A stretch of 64,000 nucleotides of DNA from Rhodoferax sp. U2-2l (GTDB lineage: Bacteria > Pseudomonadota > Gammaproteobacteria > Burkholderiales > Burkholderiaceae_C). Numbering within the stretch: position 1 is the stretch's first letter; the number at the start of each line of letters is the position of its first letter. The stretch spans positions 186,001 through 250,000 of the forward strand of contig NZ_JAJCTH010000004.1 in NCBI RefSeq assembly GCF_020594515.1. Reading direction: 5' to 3'. Below, one piece after another: positions 44,161 to 53,367 of the stretch. A model generated the notes under the pieces. It did not search any database. It saw nothing but the letters and a program-made list of their open reading frames with translations, and was not told where the DNA came from. The translations under genes were made by a program, and so were the position numbers.

Positions 44161-45581
44161 AGCGCAAAAATCTTTCCAGGGTTGAGAATGTTGTCGGGGT
44201 CCAGCGCGTTTTTGATGGCACGCATCATGGCCACGGCGCCAGCGCCGGTCTCTTCCACCAGAAAACCCATCTTGTGCAGGCCCACGCCGTGTTCACCGGT
44301 GCAGGTGCCGCCCAGCGCCAGCGCACGCGCCACCAGTTGGTGGTTCAGCGCCTCGGCGGCGTCGCGTTGTTCGGGGTTGTCGGGGTCAATCAGGTAACCC
44401 ATGTGAAAGTTGCCGTCGCCCACATGGCCGACCATGAAGTACGGGATGCCGCTCTGCTGCGCCTCGGTCACCGAGTCCAGCAGCGCATCGGCCAGGCGCG
44501 AGATGGGCACGCAGGCATCGGTGGTGATGGCGCGGCAGCCCGGCACCGACTGCACGCCGGCAAAGTAGGCGTTGTGCCGCGCGGTCCACAGCCGGGTGCG
44601 TTCTTCGGGGGTTTGGGCCCACTCAAAGGCGTGGCCGTGGTGCTCGTCGGTTATCGCCTGCACGGTGTCCACCTGCTCCTGCACCCCGGCGGGTGAGCCG
44701 TGAAACTCCATCAGCAGCATCGCGCCTTCGCGCAGCTTCAGTTTGGAATAGCCGTTGACGATGCGCACCGTGGTCGCGTCCAGCAGCTCACAACGGGCAA
44801 TCGGCACGCCCATCTGGATGATCTGGATGGTGGTGTTGACGGCGTCTGCCAGGCTGTCAAAGCTGACGATGGCGGCCATCACCGCCTCGGGCAGCGGGTA
44901 GAGCTTGACGGTGATCTCGGTCATGATGCCCAGCGTGCCCTCAGAGCCCACCATCAGGCGCGTCAAATCGTAACCGGCCGATGACTTTTTGGCCCGGGTG
45001 CCGGTGCGGATGACCTCGCCCTGCGCGGTGACCACTTCCAGCGCCAGCACGTTCTCGCGCATGGTGCCGTAGCGCACGGCGTTGGTGCCACTGGCGCGGG
45101 TGGCCGCCATGCCGCCTATCGACGCATCCGCCCCAGGGTCAATCGGGAAAAACAGGCCGGTGGATTTGACCGCCGCGTTGAGCTGGGTGCGCGTCACGCC
45201 GGGTTGTACCGTCACCGTCAGGTCGCAGGCAGCGATGGCCAGCACCTGGTTCATGCGGCTCACATCCAGGCTGATGCCGCCCTGCACGGCGAGCAAATGC
45301 CCTTCCAGCGAGGAGCCCACGCCAAACGGAATCACCGGCACCTTGAACTGCGCCGCCAGCTTGACAGCGTCACTCACATCCTGGGTGCATTCGGCAAACA
45401 CCACCGCCTCGGGCGGTGCCACGCTGAAGGCCGATTCGTCGCGGCCATGTTGTTCGCGCACCACTTGGGCGGTGGACAACTGGGCACCGAAGCGCTGGCG
45501 CAGCGCATCGATCAGTGCGGCTGGCACGTCGCGCGGGTGGGTGTGGGGCAACAGGTGGCCGCTGGTCAGGGGTGCGTTCAT
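44157..45581 (-). CDS. FAD-binding oxidase, D-lactate dehydrogenase/glycolate oxidase family
   Basis: 474 residues from the ATG at 45581. PCMH-type FAD domain with VIPFGVGSSLEGHLLAVQGGISLDVSRMNQVL and the PGADASIGGMAATRASGTNAVRYGTMRENVLALE block; the C-terminal domain has GHVGDGNFHMGYLID and GGTCTGEHGVGLHKMGFL, typical of D-2-hydroxyacid dehydrogenases of this family. Most likely a D-lactate dehydrogenase donating electrons to quinone or cytochrome. Coupled to the glutaredoxin-like gene. No iron-sulfur partner (GlcF) is nearby. Confidence 0.88.
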   Translation of the reverse strand: MNAPLTSGHLLPHTHPRDVPAALIDALRQRFGAQLSTAQVVREQHGRDESAFSVAPPEAVVFAECTQDVSDAVKLAAQFKVPVIPFGVGSSLEGHLLAVQGGISLDVSRMNQVLAIAACDLTVTVQPGVTRTQLNAAVKSTGLFFPIDPGADASIGGMAATRASGTNAVRYGTMRENVLALEVVTAQGEVIRTGTRAKKSSAGYDLTRLMVGSEGTLGIMTEITVKLYPLPEAVMAAIVSFDSLADAVNTTIQIIQMGVPIARCELLDATTVRIVNGYSKLKLREGAMLLMEFHGSPAGVQEQVDTVQAITDEHHGHAFEWAQTPEERTRLWTARHNAYFAGVQSVPGCRAITTDACVPISRLADALLDSVTEAQQSGIPYFMVGHVGDGNFHMGYLIDPDNPEQRDAAEALNHQLVARALALGGTCTGEHGVGLHKMGFLVEETGAGAVAMMRAIKNALDPDNILNPGKIFAL

Positions 45582-45718
45582 GGAGTCTCCGTGGTAGGCG
45601 GCGATTATCGGCATTCGTGTCAGAACCGTGCAGCGTCTGTGCGCTGTCGCACAGGCATGCGGTTGACGGCTGGCCATACTGGTGGCTAAACTGAACTCTG
45701 CCCTTCAGGACGTCCTCG

Positions 45719-46549
45719 ATGCCACTTCTTCGGTGCCTTTTCTGCAACCATGTCAACCCGGGTGCGGCCAGTTTCTGCAATGAATGTGGTTCGCAGCTGG
45801 ATCTGCAGCCCTGCGGCCAGTGCGGCGCGGTGGACAGCCGCCATGCCAAGAGTTGCTACAAATGCGGTACACCGTTCCCGGTGCCGGTCATCGTCCCGGA
45901 TCTGGATACTTTGCTGAAGCCGGTGGCGTATGGTGATCCGCTGGACTATGCCTCCCGGATCGAGGCCAGTGTGGCGGGTGCCAAGGCGATGCATCCCCAC
46001 CCTGACCAGCGCCCCGGCTCGACGTACCGCCAGCTGACGGTAGGCGCCATGGCCGCCGACATGTTGCTGCAGACGCGCCCATCGCGCAGTGGCTGGCTGG
46101 TGCCGGGCATTGGCGTGTCGTTGGTGGTGCTGGCCGCGCTTTTTGCCATTTTTTACCAGCGACCGGTGACCACCGCGCCACGGCAGGCCGGTGTGCCCAT
46201 GGCCCCGGTTGTCATGGAAACATCTGCAACAGCGACCTCACCGCCGCCATCCCTGTCTGAGCCCCCTTCACCGCCCGAGCAGGCAGCCCAGGCGGCGCAG
46301 GCTGAACCGCTTGAGCCGGTTCAGCCGGTTGAACCGCTTGAGCCACCCGAGGTGGTCCCCACCGCACCCACCACCGTCGCCGAGGCGCCTGCTGCCAAGC
46401 TGGCCGCGCGGCCAGTACCCGTCAGAGCGGCGGCACCCGTCACGCGGCCCGCGCCGGTGGTCGACACCCCGCCCATCCCCCGCCGGGCGCGACCGCTCGT
46501 CCAAGACTGCTCACCCGATCTCGCCACCCTTGGCTTGTGTAACCCGTAA
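45719..46549 (+). CDS. Double zinc-ribbon membrane protein with Pro-rich periplasmic region
   Basis: 276 residues. Two zinc ribbons: Cys 6, 9, 20, 23 and Cys 32, 35, 46, 49. A spacer is followed by a single membrane helix (about 125-147, LVPGIGVSLVVLAALFAIFY) and then a long Pro/Glu/Ala-rich region (about 150-250) with a repeated LEPVQPVEPLEPPE sequence. It ends in CSPDLATLGLC (264-274), an 11-residue tail closely like the end of the next protein (CSQQERILGLC). Probably cytoplasmic zinc domain, periplasmic linker. Function unknown; co-directional with the TAXI-type protein gene (22-bp gap). Confidence 0.75.
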   Translation: MPLLRCLFCNHVNPGAASFCNECGSQLDLQPCGQCGAVDSRHAKSCYKCGTPFPVPVIVPDLDTLLKPVAYGDPLDYASRIEASVAGAKAMHPHPDQRPGSTYRQLTVGAMAADMLLQTRPSRSGWLVPGIGVSLVVLAALFAIFYQRPVTTAPRQAGVPMAPVVMETSATATSPPPSLSEPPSPPEQAAQAAQAEPLEPVQPVEPLEPPEVVPTAPTTVAEAPAAKLAARPVPVRAAAPVTRPAPVVDTPPIPRRARPLVQDCSPDLATLGLCNP

Positions 46550-46571
46550 ATTGACCTGGAGGCACCTGAAG

Positions 46572-47633
46572 ATGAGAAACATTGCATGCGCAACCGTGTT
46601 GTTGGCTGGCCTGCTTTGCCAGGCGCCTGCAGCGCTGGCCGAGGTGGCCTACAAGATCGTCACCGCGTCCGAGCGCGGCACCTACATCAAGATCGGGCGC
46701 GATCTGGCGCAGTTTGTGGCACCCGCCGCGGGCATCGAGCTTGAATCCGTGCCCTCGGCCGGGTCGGCGGAGAATGTTCGGCGCTTGCGCTATGAGCCAG
46801 GCGTCAAGCTGGCGCTGGTGCAGTCTGACGTGTACCAGTCGTTTCTGGACATGGCCGCCAGCGGCAACGTCGCCGCGGGCAACATGATCCGGCCCACGCG
46901 GGTGATCTTGCCGCTGTACAACGAAGAAATCTATTTCATCGCCCGGGCCGACTCGGACCTGAATTACATCCACGAGATCCAGAACGCGAAGATCAACGCC
47001 GGAGAGCTGGGCAGCGGCACGGCGCTGACCTCGGCCACGCTGTACCGCGCCATGTTTGGCAGCAGCCTGCCCGATGCCCGTGCCAGCTACCTGTCCAACG
47101 AAGAGGCGCTGGCCAAGCTGGTCACCGACCAGTCGGTGGACGTGGTGGCCATCGTGGCGGGTCAGCCAGCCAAACTGCTGGTCGACATGAAGCCCGAGTC
47201 GCGCAAACTGATCAAGCTGCTGAAGTTTGACCCCGCGCACGCGTCCAGCGAAGCGGTGCTCAAAACCTACTTCTCGACCAGCGTGCGCGCCAGCAACTAC
47301 CCCAACCTGCTCGCGGCGGACCTGCCGGCGCTGGCGGTCAAGGCATTTTTGGTCACTTACGATTTTCAGTTGCAGGGCGCGGGCAGCTACCTGCGCAACT
47401 TTGCGCGCTCGCTGTGCCAGAATTTTTCGCTGCTGCAGGACAAAGGCCACCCCAAGTGGCGTGAGGTGGACCTGGCGCTGCCTGACCTGGGGCGCGGCTG
47501 GTTTTACTACGGGCCCACCACGCGTGAACTGCGCACCTGTATTGCCAGCCAATCGAGGCCGGCGCTCAGTGCCCCGGCCAACCCGGTGAAGGCCTGTTCG
47601 CAGCAGGAGCGTATTCTGGGTTTGTGCAAATAG
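46572..47633 (+). CDS. TAXI-family periplasmic solute-binding protein
   Basis: 353 residues from the ATG at 46572. Signal peptide (1-23, ending ALAEVAYK), then the TAXI/NMT1-like fold with GTYIKIGRDLAQF, ELESVPSAGSAENVRRLR, GELGSGTALTSATLYRAMFG and VVAIVAGQPA. No TRAP membrane subunit is nearby, so it may serve a distant transporter or act as a sensor. It ends CSQQERILGLC (342-352), matching the tail of the upstream zinc-ribbon protein. The two genes look like one unit. Confidence 0.85.
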   Translation: MRNIACATVLLAGLLCQAPAALAEVAYKIVTASERGTYIKIGRDLAQFVAPAAGIELESVPSAGSAENVRRLRYEPGVKLALVQSDVYQSFLDMAASGNVAAGNMIRPTRVILPLYNEEIYFIARADSDLNYIHEIQNAKINAGELGSGTALTSATLYRAMFGSSLPDARASYLSNEEALAKLVTDQSVDVVAIVAGQPAKLLVDMKPESRKLIKLLKFDPAHASSEAVLKTYFSTSVRASNYPNLLAADLPALAVKAFLVTYDFQLQGAGSYLRNFARSLCQNFSLLQDKGHPKWREVDLALPDLGRGWFYYGPTTRELRTCIASQSRPALSAPANPVKACSQQERILGLCK

Positions 47634-47744
47634 CCCGCTGATGTGGGTCGCGGCCTGAGGCCGTGATAATCGCGCCTCCAAACCAACCGCTGCGTCCCGG
47701 GCTGCCCAGCCTGCACCGACGCCACGAGAAACCAGGACACCGCC

Positions 47745-48323
47745 ATGGGACAAAGACTCACACAAATCGCCACCCGCACTGGCGACAACGGCACCACCGG
47801 CCTGGGCGACAACACCCGCGTCTCCAAAAACAGCCTGCGCGTGCACGCCATGGGCGATGTCGATGAACTCAACTCCCACATCGGCCTGCTGCTGTGCGAG
47901 CCCATGCCCGAGGCGGTGCGCAGCGTGCTGGTGGAGATTCAGCACCAGCTGTTCAACCTGGGCGGTGAGCTGTCCATCCCCGGCTTTGAGCTGCTCAAGT
48001 CAGAGGCCGTGCTGGCGCTGGACGAGGCCCTGGCCGAGCACAACGCCGCCCTGCCCAAGCTGCAAGAATTTATTTTGCCCGCCGGCACCCGCGCTGCTGC
48101 GCTGGCGCATGTGTGCCGCACCGTGGCGCGCCGGGCCGAGCGCGCGGTGGTGGCGCTGGGTGCCCAAGACGCGCTCAAAGACACACCGCGTCACTACCTG
48201 AACCGCCTGTCCGACCTGATGTTTGTGCTGGCCCGCGTGCTCAACCGCTACCGCACCGACGCCAGCGTGGGTGACGACGTGTACTGGCGCAGCGAACGCC
48301 TCAAACAAGCCGCCCCCGATTAA
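47745..48323 (+). CDS. Cob(I)alamin adenosyltransferase, PduO type
   Basis: 192 residues. ATRTGDNGTTGLGDNTRVSK (about 9-28) is the ATP-binding motif; DVDELNSHIGLLL and HYLNRLSDLMFVLARVLNR are the conserved PduO segments. Transfers the adenosyl group of ATP to cob(I)alamin. Stands alone, with no cobalamin riboswitch recognised in the 110-bp gap upstream. Confidence 0.95.
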   Translation: MGQRLTQIATRTGDNGTTGLGDNTRVSKNSLRVHAMGDVDELNSHIGLLLCEPMPEAVRSVLVEIQHQLFNLGGELSIPGFELLKSEAVLALDEALAEHNAALPKLQEFILPAGTRAAALAHVCRTVARRAERAVVALGAQDALKDTPRHYLNRLSDLMFVLARVLNRYRTDASVGDDVYWRSERLKQAAPD

Positions 48324-48426
48324 CTTGGCCTGGTCCGCACGCAGGCGCGGGTAACTTTACAAGAGCTTTGCAGGGTGTTCAAAGTGGCACGGCATGGGCC
48401 TTGGGGGGCCTGAATTATCATGGGCC

Positions 48427-49680
48427 ATGAACATTTTTCGCCCTCCCTTGCGCGCACTTTTCACCCTGAGCGCGCTGGTCTTGGCGCTTGCCGCCTGTTC
48501 TGACCAACCCGCCACGCCGGCCTCTTCCCCCACCAGCACGCCCGCCCCGGGCGGCCCCGGTGCCTCGCCACCGGTGTCGGTGACCACCACCTCCGCCAAG
48601 CAGCGCGACATGGCGGTCACCCTGAACACCACCGGCACGGTGGTCTCGCTGACCAGTGTGGATGTCAAGCCGCAGATCACCAGCACCGTGCGCCAGGTGC
48701 ATTTCAAGGAAGGCCAGTTTGTCAAAGCCGGGCAATTGCTGTTCACGCTGGACGCCCGCACTGAAGAGGCCAACCTGGCCAAGGCGCGCGCGCAGCTGGC
48801 CAAAGACCAGGTCAGCCTGAGCGACGCCAAACGCCAACTTGAACGCGCTAAGCAGTTGCTGGCGCAAGCTTTTGTGTCACAAGGCGCGGTCGACACCGCC
48901 CAGGCCCAGGTGGATGCCTGGCTGGCCACGCTGGCCTCCGATCAAGCGGCCGTGACCGCCAGCCAGGTAGCGCTGTCTTACGCCCGCATCACCGCACCGC
49001 ACGCCGGGCGCGCCGGGGCGGTGGCGGTGTTTCCCGGCAGCGCGGTGCTGGCCAACCAGACGCCGCTGGTCACCATCACCCAGCTCGACCCGATCGGTGT
49101 GGCGTTCAGCATTCCGCAGCGTGACCTGTCCAGCGCGCTGGCGGCCTTGAAAGACGGCGGCGCGGTCGTCACCGCCACCCTGGCGGACCAAGGCGGCACC
49201 TTCCAAGGCCGCCTGCAGTTCATGGACAACCTGGTCGATGCCAGTTCCGGCGCGGTCAAGGCCAAGGCGGTGTTTGCCAACGCGCAGGGCAAACTCTGGC
49301 CCGGCGCCTTTGTCGAGGTGTCGCAAACCGTGGCCACTTTGCGCGATGTGGTGGTGGTGCCGCAGGCCAGCCTCATCCAGGGGCCGCGCGGTACCCTGGT
49401 GTATGTGATTGCCGACGGCGTGGCCACCATGCGCCCGGTCAAGCTGCTGCAGGCCGAGGGGGGTGACGCTGCCATTGAAGGTGTCAAGCCTGGTGAAGAG
49501 GTGGCGCTGGACGGTCGGCAAAACCTGCGGCCCAACGCCGCCGTGGTGGTGCGGCCAGCTGAAGGCGCGGCCTCTGGTGCCAAGGGTGCAGGCGGCGGCG
49601 GTATGGGTAAAGGTCCCGGTGGTGCGGGTAACGGCGCAGGCCTGGCTGAGGCCGCTGCCAACAAGGCCAGCCAGCCATGA
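48427..49680 (+). CDS. RND efflux periplasmic adaptor lipoprotein
   Basis: 417 residues from the ATG at 48427. A lipoprotein signal ends in LAAC with Cys24; then the membrane-fusion-protein layout: LTSVDVKPQITSTVRQVHFKEGQFVKAGQLLFTLD (lipoyl part), a helical hairpin (about 115-165), LSYARITAPHAGRAG and the beta-barrel with VAFSIPQRDL. The last 40 residues are Gly/Lys/Ala rich and low complexity. Overlaps the RND pump gene by four bases. Resembles MdtA/MuxA adaptors. Confidence 0.93.
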   Translation: MNIFRPPLRALFTLSALVLALAACSDQPATPASSPTSTPAPGGPGASPPVSVTTTSAKQRDMAVTLNTTGTVVSLTSVDVKPQITSTVRQVHFKEGQFVKAGQLLFTLDARTEEANLAKARAQLAKDQVSLSDAKRQLERAKQLLAQAFVSQGAVDTAQAQVDAWLATLASDQAAVTASQVALSYARITAPHAGRAGAVAVFPGSAVLANQTPLVTITQLDPIGVAFSIPQRDLSSALAALKDGGAVVTATLADQGGTFQGRLQFMDNLVDASSGAVKAKAVFANAQGKLWPGAFVEVSQTVATLRDVVVVPQASLIQGPRGTLVYVIADGVATMRPVKLLQAEGGDAAIEGVKPGEEVALDGRQNLRPNAAVVVRPAEGAASGAKGAGGGGMGKGPGGAGNGAGLAEAAANKASQP

Positions 49681-52600
49681 ACTTGTCTGAACTCTTCATC
49701 CGCCGTCCGGTGATGACGGTGCTGCTGAACCTGGCCATTGTGCTGGCCGGGGTGATTGCTTTCCGCAGCATCCCGATTGCCGCGTTGCCCAGCTACGACA
49801 CGCCGGTGATCAGCGTCAGCGCCAGCCTGCCCGGCGCCAGCCCCGAGACCATGGCCACCTCGGTGGCGCTGCCCCTGGAAAAACAGTTCCAGACCGTGCC
49901 GGGCCTGAAAACCATCAGCTCCACCAGCACCTTGGGCAACACCTCGCTGACGCTGGAATTTGACGAAAGCCGCAACATCGACGTCGCCGCCGTGGACGTG
50001 CAGGCGGCCCTGCTGCGCGCCCAGCGCGCCCTGCCCGACGACATGACCAACCCGCCGTCGTACCGCAAGGTGAATCCGGCCGACGCGCCGGTGCTGCTGA
50101 TCTCGCTGCGTTCCCCGTCGCTGGCGCCGTCCGATTTGCAGGACTATGCCGAGCACCTGATTTCGCCCACGTTGTCCACCCTCAACGGCGTGGCCCAGGT
50201 CAACATTTTTGGCGCCAAGCGTTACGCAGTGCGGGTGCGGGTGCAGCCCGACGCGCTGGCAGCGCGCAACCTGGGGCTCGATGAAGTGGCAGCCGCGCTG
50301 CGTGCGGCCAATGTCAACACCCCGGTCGGCACGCTCGAAGGCCCCAAACAAACCCTGGTGCTGCAGGCCAACCAACAACTCAAAAACGCCGCCGAATTTG
50401 CGGAGCTGATCATCAGCGTCAAAGGCGGCAACCCGGTGCGCCTGCGCGATGTGGCGCAGGTGGAAGACAGCATCGAGAGCACCAAGAGCTGGGCCACCTT
50501 CAATGGTGAGCCCACCACCACGCTGGCCATCCTGCGCCAGCCCGGCGCCAACACCGTGCAGGTGGTGGACGCGGTGCGCGCCGCCTTGCCGGGGCTGCAG
50601 GCGCAGATGCCCAAGTCGGTGTCATTGACCCCCATCAACGACCGCTCGCTGTCGGTGCGCGAGGCCTTGCACGATGTCACGCTGACCCTGCTGGGCACGG
50701 TGGTGCTGGTGGTGCTGGTGATCTTTCTGTTTTTGCGGCGTTTTGTCGCCACGGTGATTCCGGCGCTCTCACTGCCGGTGTCACTGATCGGCGCTGTGGC
50801 GCTGCTGTGGGGCTTGAACTACAGCCTGGACAACATCTCGCTGCTGGGCCTGACCCTGGCGGTGGGCCTTGTGGTGGACGACGCCATCGTGGTGCTGGAG
50901 AACATCATCCGCCACGTGGAAAAAGGCGAGCCGCCGTTCCAGGCCGCGCTGCGCGGTGCGCGCGAGGTGGGTTTCACCATCATTTCCATCAGCACCTCGC
51001 TGATTGCGGTGTTCATCCCGATCTTTTTCATGCCCGGTGTGATCGGCCTGCTGTTTCACGAATTTGCGGTGGTGGTGGGGCTGGCCATTGTGGTGTCGGC
51101 GTTTGTCTCGCTCACCTTGGTGCCGATGCTGGCCAGCCGCTTTTTGACCGATGAGTCGCATAAAAAACACCCCGGCTTCATCGTGCGGCAGTTTGAGCGC
51201 GGCTTCAACGCCATGCTGGCCAGCTACACCCGCTGGCTGGACCGGGCGCTGGCCCACCGCTGGGCCATGCTGGCCCTGGCCACCGCCACCATCGTGGCCA
51301 CCGTCTGGCTGACCATCGTCATCCCCAAAGGCTTTTTCCCCGAGGAAGACCTGGGCCAGATGTCGGTCAGCACCGAGGCCGGTGAGGACACCTCGTTTGA
51401 GGAAATGGTGCGCCTGCAAGAGCGTGCCGCCCAGATCATCCGCAACGACCCGGCGGTGGCCGCGGTGAACTCGTTCAACGGCGGCAGCGGCGCGCAAAAC
51501 ACCGGGCGCATGTTCATCACCCTCAAACCGCAGGGCGAGCGTCCGCCGATGAAACAGGTGGTGGACGGCCTGCGCAAAAAGGTGAACGCGGTGCCGGGCA
51601 TCAAGATATTCATCCGCCCGACGCAAAACCTGCAGCTCGGCGGGCGCCCCAGCAAGGCGCAGTTCCAGTACATCCTGCAAAGTGTGCGCGCCGACGAGCT
51701 CAACGACTGGGCCACCAAACTGCAAGAGCGCCTGCGTGACGACCCGCTGTTTCGCGACGTGACTAGCGACGCCCAGCTGCGCGGCCTGCAGGCGCAGATC
51801 AATATCGACCGCGACCGCGCCAACGCGCTCGGCGTGTCCATCGAGGCCATCCGCAGCGCGCTCTACAGCGCCTTTGGTGAGCGCCAGGTCTCCACCATCT
51901 ACCTGCCCACCGACAGCTACCAGGTGATCATGGAAGTGGCGCCGCAGGCCAAGCAGGACGAAAGCGCGGTGGCCGGCATCTACGTGCGCGCATCCACCGG
52001 CGCGCTGGTGCCGCTGTCGAGTTTTGTCACGGTGGAGCGCACGGTGGGGCCCACCTCCATCAACCACGTCGGCCAGTTGCAGGCGGTCACGGTGTCGTTC
52101 AACCTGGCGCCGGGCGTGGCGCTGGGTGATGCCACCGCCAAGATCGACGCCGCGCGCGACGCCATCCAGATGCCGTCCTCCATCATCAGCACCTACGGCG
52201 GTGATGCGGCGGTGTTCAAAAGCTCACAGGGCAGCCAGCTGGTGCTGGTGCTGGCGGCGCTGCTGGTCATCTACGTGCTGCTGGGCGTGCTGTATGAGAG
52301 TTACATCCACCCCATCACCATCCTGATGGGCCTGCCCTCGGCCGCCGTGGGTGCGCTGGCCACGCTGATGTTATTTGGGCAAGATTTGACGCTGATCGCC
52401 ACCATCGGCATCCTGCTCTTGATCGGCATCGTCAAAAAGAACGCCATCATGATGATCGACTTTGCGCTGGACGCGCAGCGCCACCACGGCATGACGCCGC
52501 AGCAGGCGATCCGCGAGGCGTGCATCTTGCGGTTCAGGCCGATCATGATGACCACCATGGCGGCACTGATGGGCGCGCTACCGATTGCGCTGGGCATTGG

Positions 52601-52787
52601 CGCGGGCGCCGAGCTGCGCCAGCCGCTGGGCCTGGCGGTGGTGGGCGGGCTGGTGTTTTCACAAGCCATCACGCTGTTCATCACCCCGGTGATCTACCTG
52701 GCGCTGGACCGCTTCAGCGGCCACGGCCCGGTGCTCACGCCTGAGGTTCCGCCGGGGCCGGATGAGCGTGCGGGTGCTGTGGCTTGA
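49677..52787 (+). CDS. RND-family efflux pump, inner-membrane transporter (AcrB/MdtB-like)
   Basis: 1036 residues, the full family length. FIRRPVMTVLLNLAIVLAGV at the start; the proton-relay aspartates are in LTLAVGLVVDDAIVVLEN (about residues 400-417); two large periplasmic loops follow helices 1 and 7, and IGILLLIGIVKKNAIMMIDFA lies in the second half. Forms a tripartite exporter with the upstream adaptor; no outer-membrane factor gene follows. Substrate range unknown, closest in style to MdtB/MuxB. Confidence 0.95.
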   Translation: MNLSELFIRRPVMTVLLNLAIVLAGVIAFRSIPIAALPSYDTPVISVSASLPGASPETMATSVALPLEKQFQTVPGLKTISSTSTLGNTSLTLEFDESRNIDVAAVDVQAALLRAQRALPDDMTNPPSYRKVNPADAPVLLISLRSPSLAPSDLQDYAEHLISPTLSTLNGVAQVNIFGAKRYAVRVRVQPDALAARNLGLDEVAAALRAANVNTPVGTLEGPKQTLVLQANQQLKNAAEFAELIISVKGGNPVRLRDVAQVEDSIESTKSWATFNGEPTTTLAILRQPGANTVQVVDAVRAALPGLQAQMPKSVSLTPINDRSLSVREALHDVTLTLLGTVVLVVLVIFLFLRRFVATVIPALSLPVSLIGAVALLWGLNYSLDNISLLGLTLAVGLVVDDAIVVLENIIRHVEKGEPPFQAALRGAREVGFTIISISTSLIAVFIPIFFMPGVIGLLFHEFAVVVGLAIVVSAFVSLTLVPMLASRFLTDESHKKHPGFIVRQFERGFNAMLASYTRWLDRALAHRWAMLALATATIVATVWLTIVIPKGFFPEEDLGQMSVSTEAGEDTSFEEMVRLQERAAQIIRNDPAVAAVNSFNGGSGAQNTGRMFITLKPQGERPPMKQVVDGLRKKVNAVPGIKIFIRPTQNLQLGGRPSKAQFQYILQSVRADELNDWATKLQERLRDDPLFRDVTSDAQLRGLQAQINIDRDRANALGVSIEAIRSALYSAFGERQVSTIYLPTDSYQVIMEVAPQAKQDESAVAGIYVRASTGALVPLSSFVTVERTVGPTSINHVGQLQAVTVSFNLAPGVALGDATAKIDAARDAIQMPSSIISTYGGDAAVFKSSQGSQLVLVLAALLVIYVLLGVLYESYIHPITILMGLPSAAVGALATLMLFGQDLTLIATIGILLLIGIVKKNAIMMIDFALDAQRHHGMTPQQAIREACILRFRPIMMTTMAALMGALPIALGIGAGAELRQPLGLAVVGGLVFSQAITLFITPVIYLALDRFSGHGPVLTPEVPPGPDERAGAVA

Positions 52788-53118
52788 GTAATCTGGCTAT
52801 CAAAAGATCGCGTAGAACCCTTTGAAGATAAGACGTCAAGGCATGGAATGGGTGCGTGAAAACCGATGACACTGGGGCGAATGCTTACGCGGCTGTCCCC
52901 CGCCCTGCGGGCTCCTCCTTGATGCCGCTCCACCATTCACCCCAGTGTCATTGGTCGCCAGGAATGAATCGGAATCTGACCCCAATTCATCCTGACGCCG
53001 GAGGTGGCCTTGCTGCCATGAAAGTTGACGTGGCCATCTTCGGCTGTCATTCCGGACTCTTTGTTTGAGGTCACCTGCCCGCCAGTCATACCAGCTGGCG
53101 CGCGGTATTATCTGGCGC
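52788..53118. other. Intergenic region holding hairpin element copy 4
   Basis: 331 bases between the RND gene and vapB. Contains the hairpin element (52863-52954) and, directly after it, a GGAATCTGACCCCAATT motif (52971-52987) that recurs at 53925 and 53971 as variants. No gene seen. Confidence 0.7.
52863..52954 (+). repeat. Dispersed hairpin element, copy 4
   Basis: The core (52894-52922) is identical to the copy 3 core. The arms (52863-52893 and 52923-52954) pair with each other (CGATGACACTGGGGCGAATG against CATTCACCCCAGTGTCATTG) and are unrelated to the arms of copies 1-3. Confidence 0.85.
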
Positions 53119-53367
53119 ATGAATACCTTGACCATCAAAATCCCCGAGACGCTGGAGCAGGACTTGATCCGGATGAGCCAGCAAGCACACATCAGCAAAT
53201 CGGAGCTGGTGCGTCAGGCGCTGCAGGCCTTTCTTGCGCGCGGCCAAGGCGCCGAGCCGTTTGTCTCGGCGTTGGACCAAGCGGGTGAACTGGTGGGGTG
53301 CTTTAACGGCGGGCCGGTTGATCTGTCGAGCAACCCCGAACATTTGCGTGGCTTTGGCAGCGTATGA
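53119..53367 (+). CDS. vapB: Ribbon-helix-helix antitoxin (VapB type)
   Basis: 82 residues from the ATG at 53119. MNTLTIKIPETLEQDLIRMSQQAHISKSELVRQALQAFL is a CopG/Arc-like ribbon-helix-helix; the remainder (LDQAGELVGCFNGGPVDLSSNPEHLRGFG) is the toxin-binding tail seen in antitoxins paired with PIN toxins. Overlaps the toxin gene by four bases. Confidence 0.88.
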   Translation: MNTLTIKIPETLEQDLIRMSQQAHISKSELVRQALQAFLARGQGAEPFVSALDQAGELVGCFNGGPVDLSSNPEHLRGFGSV

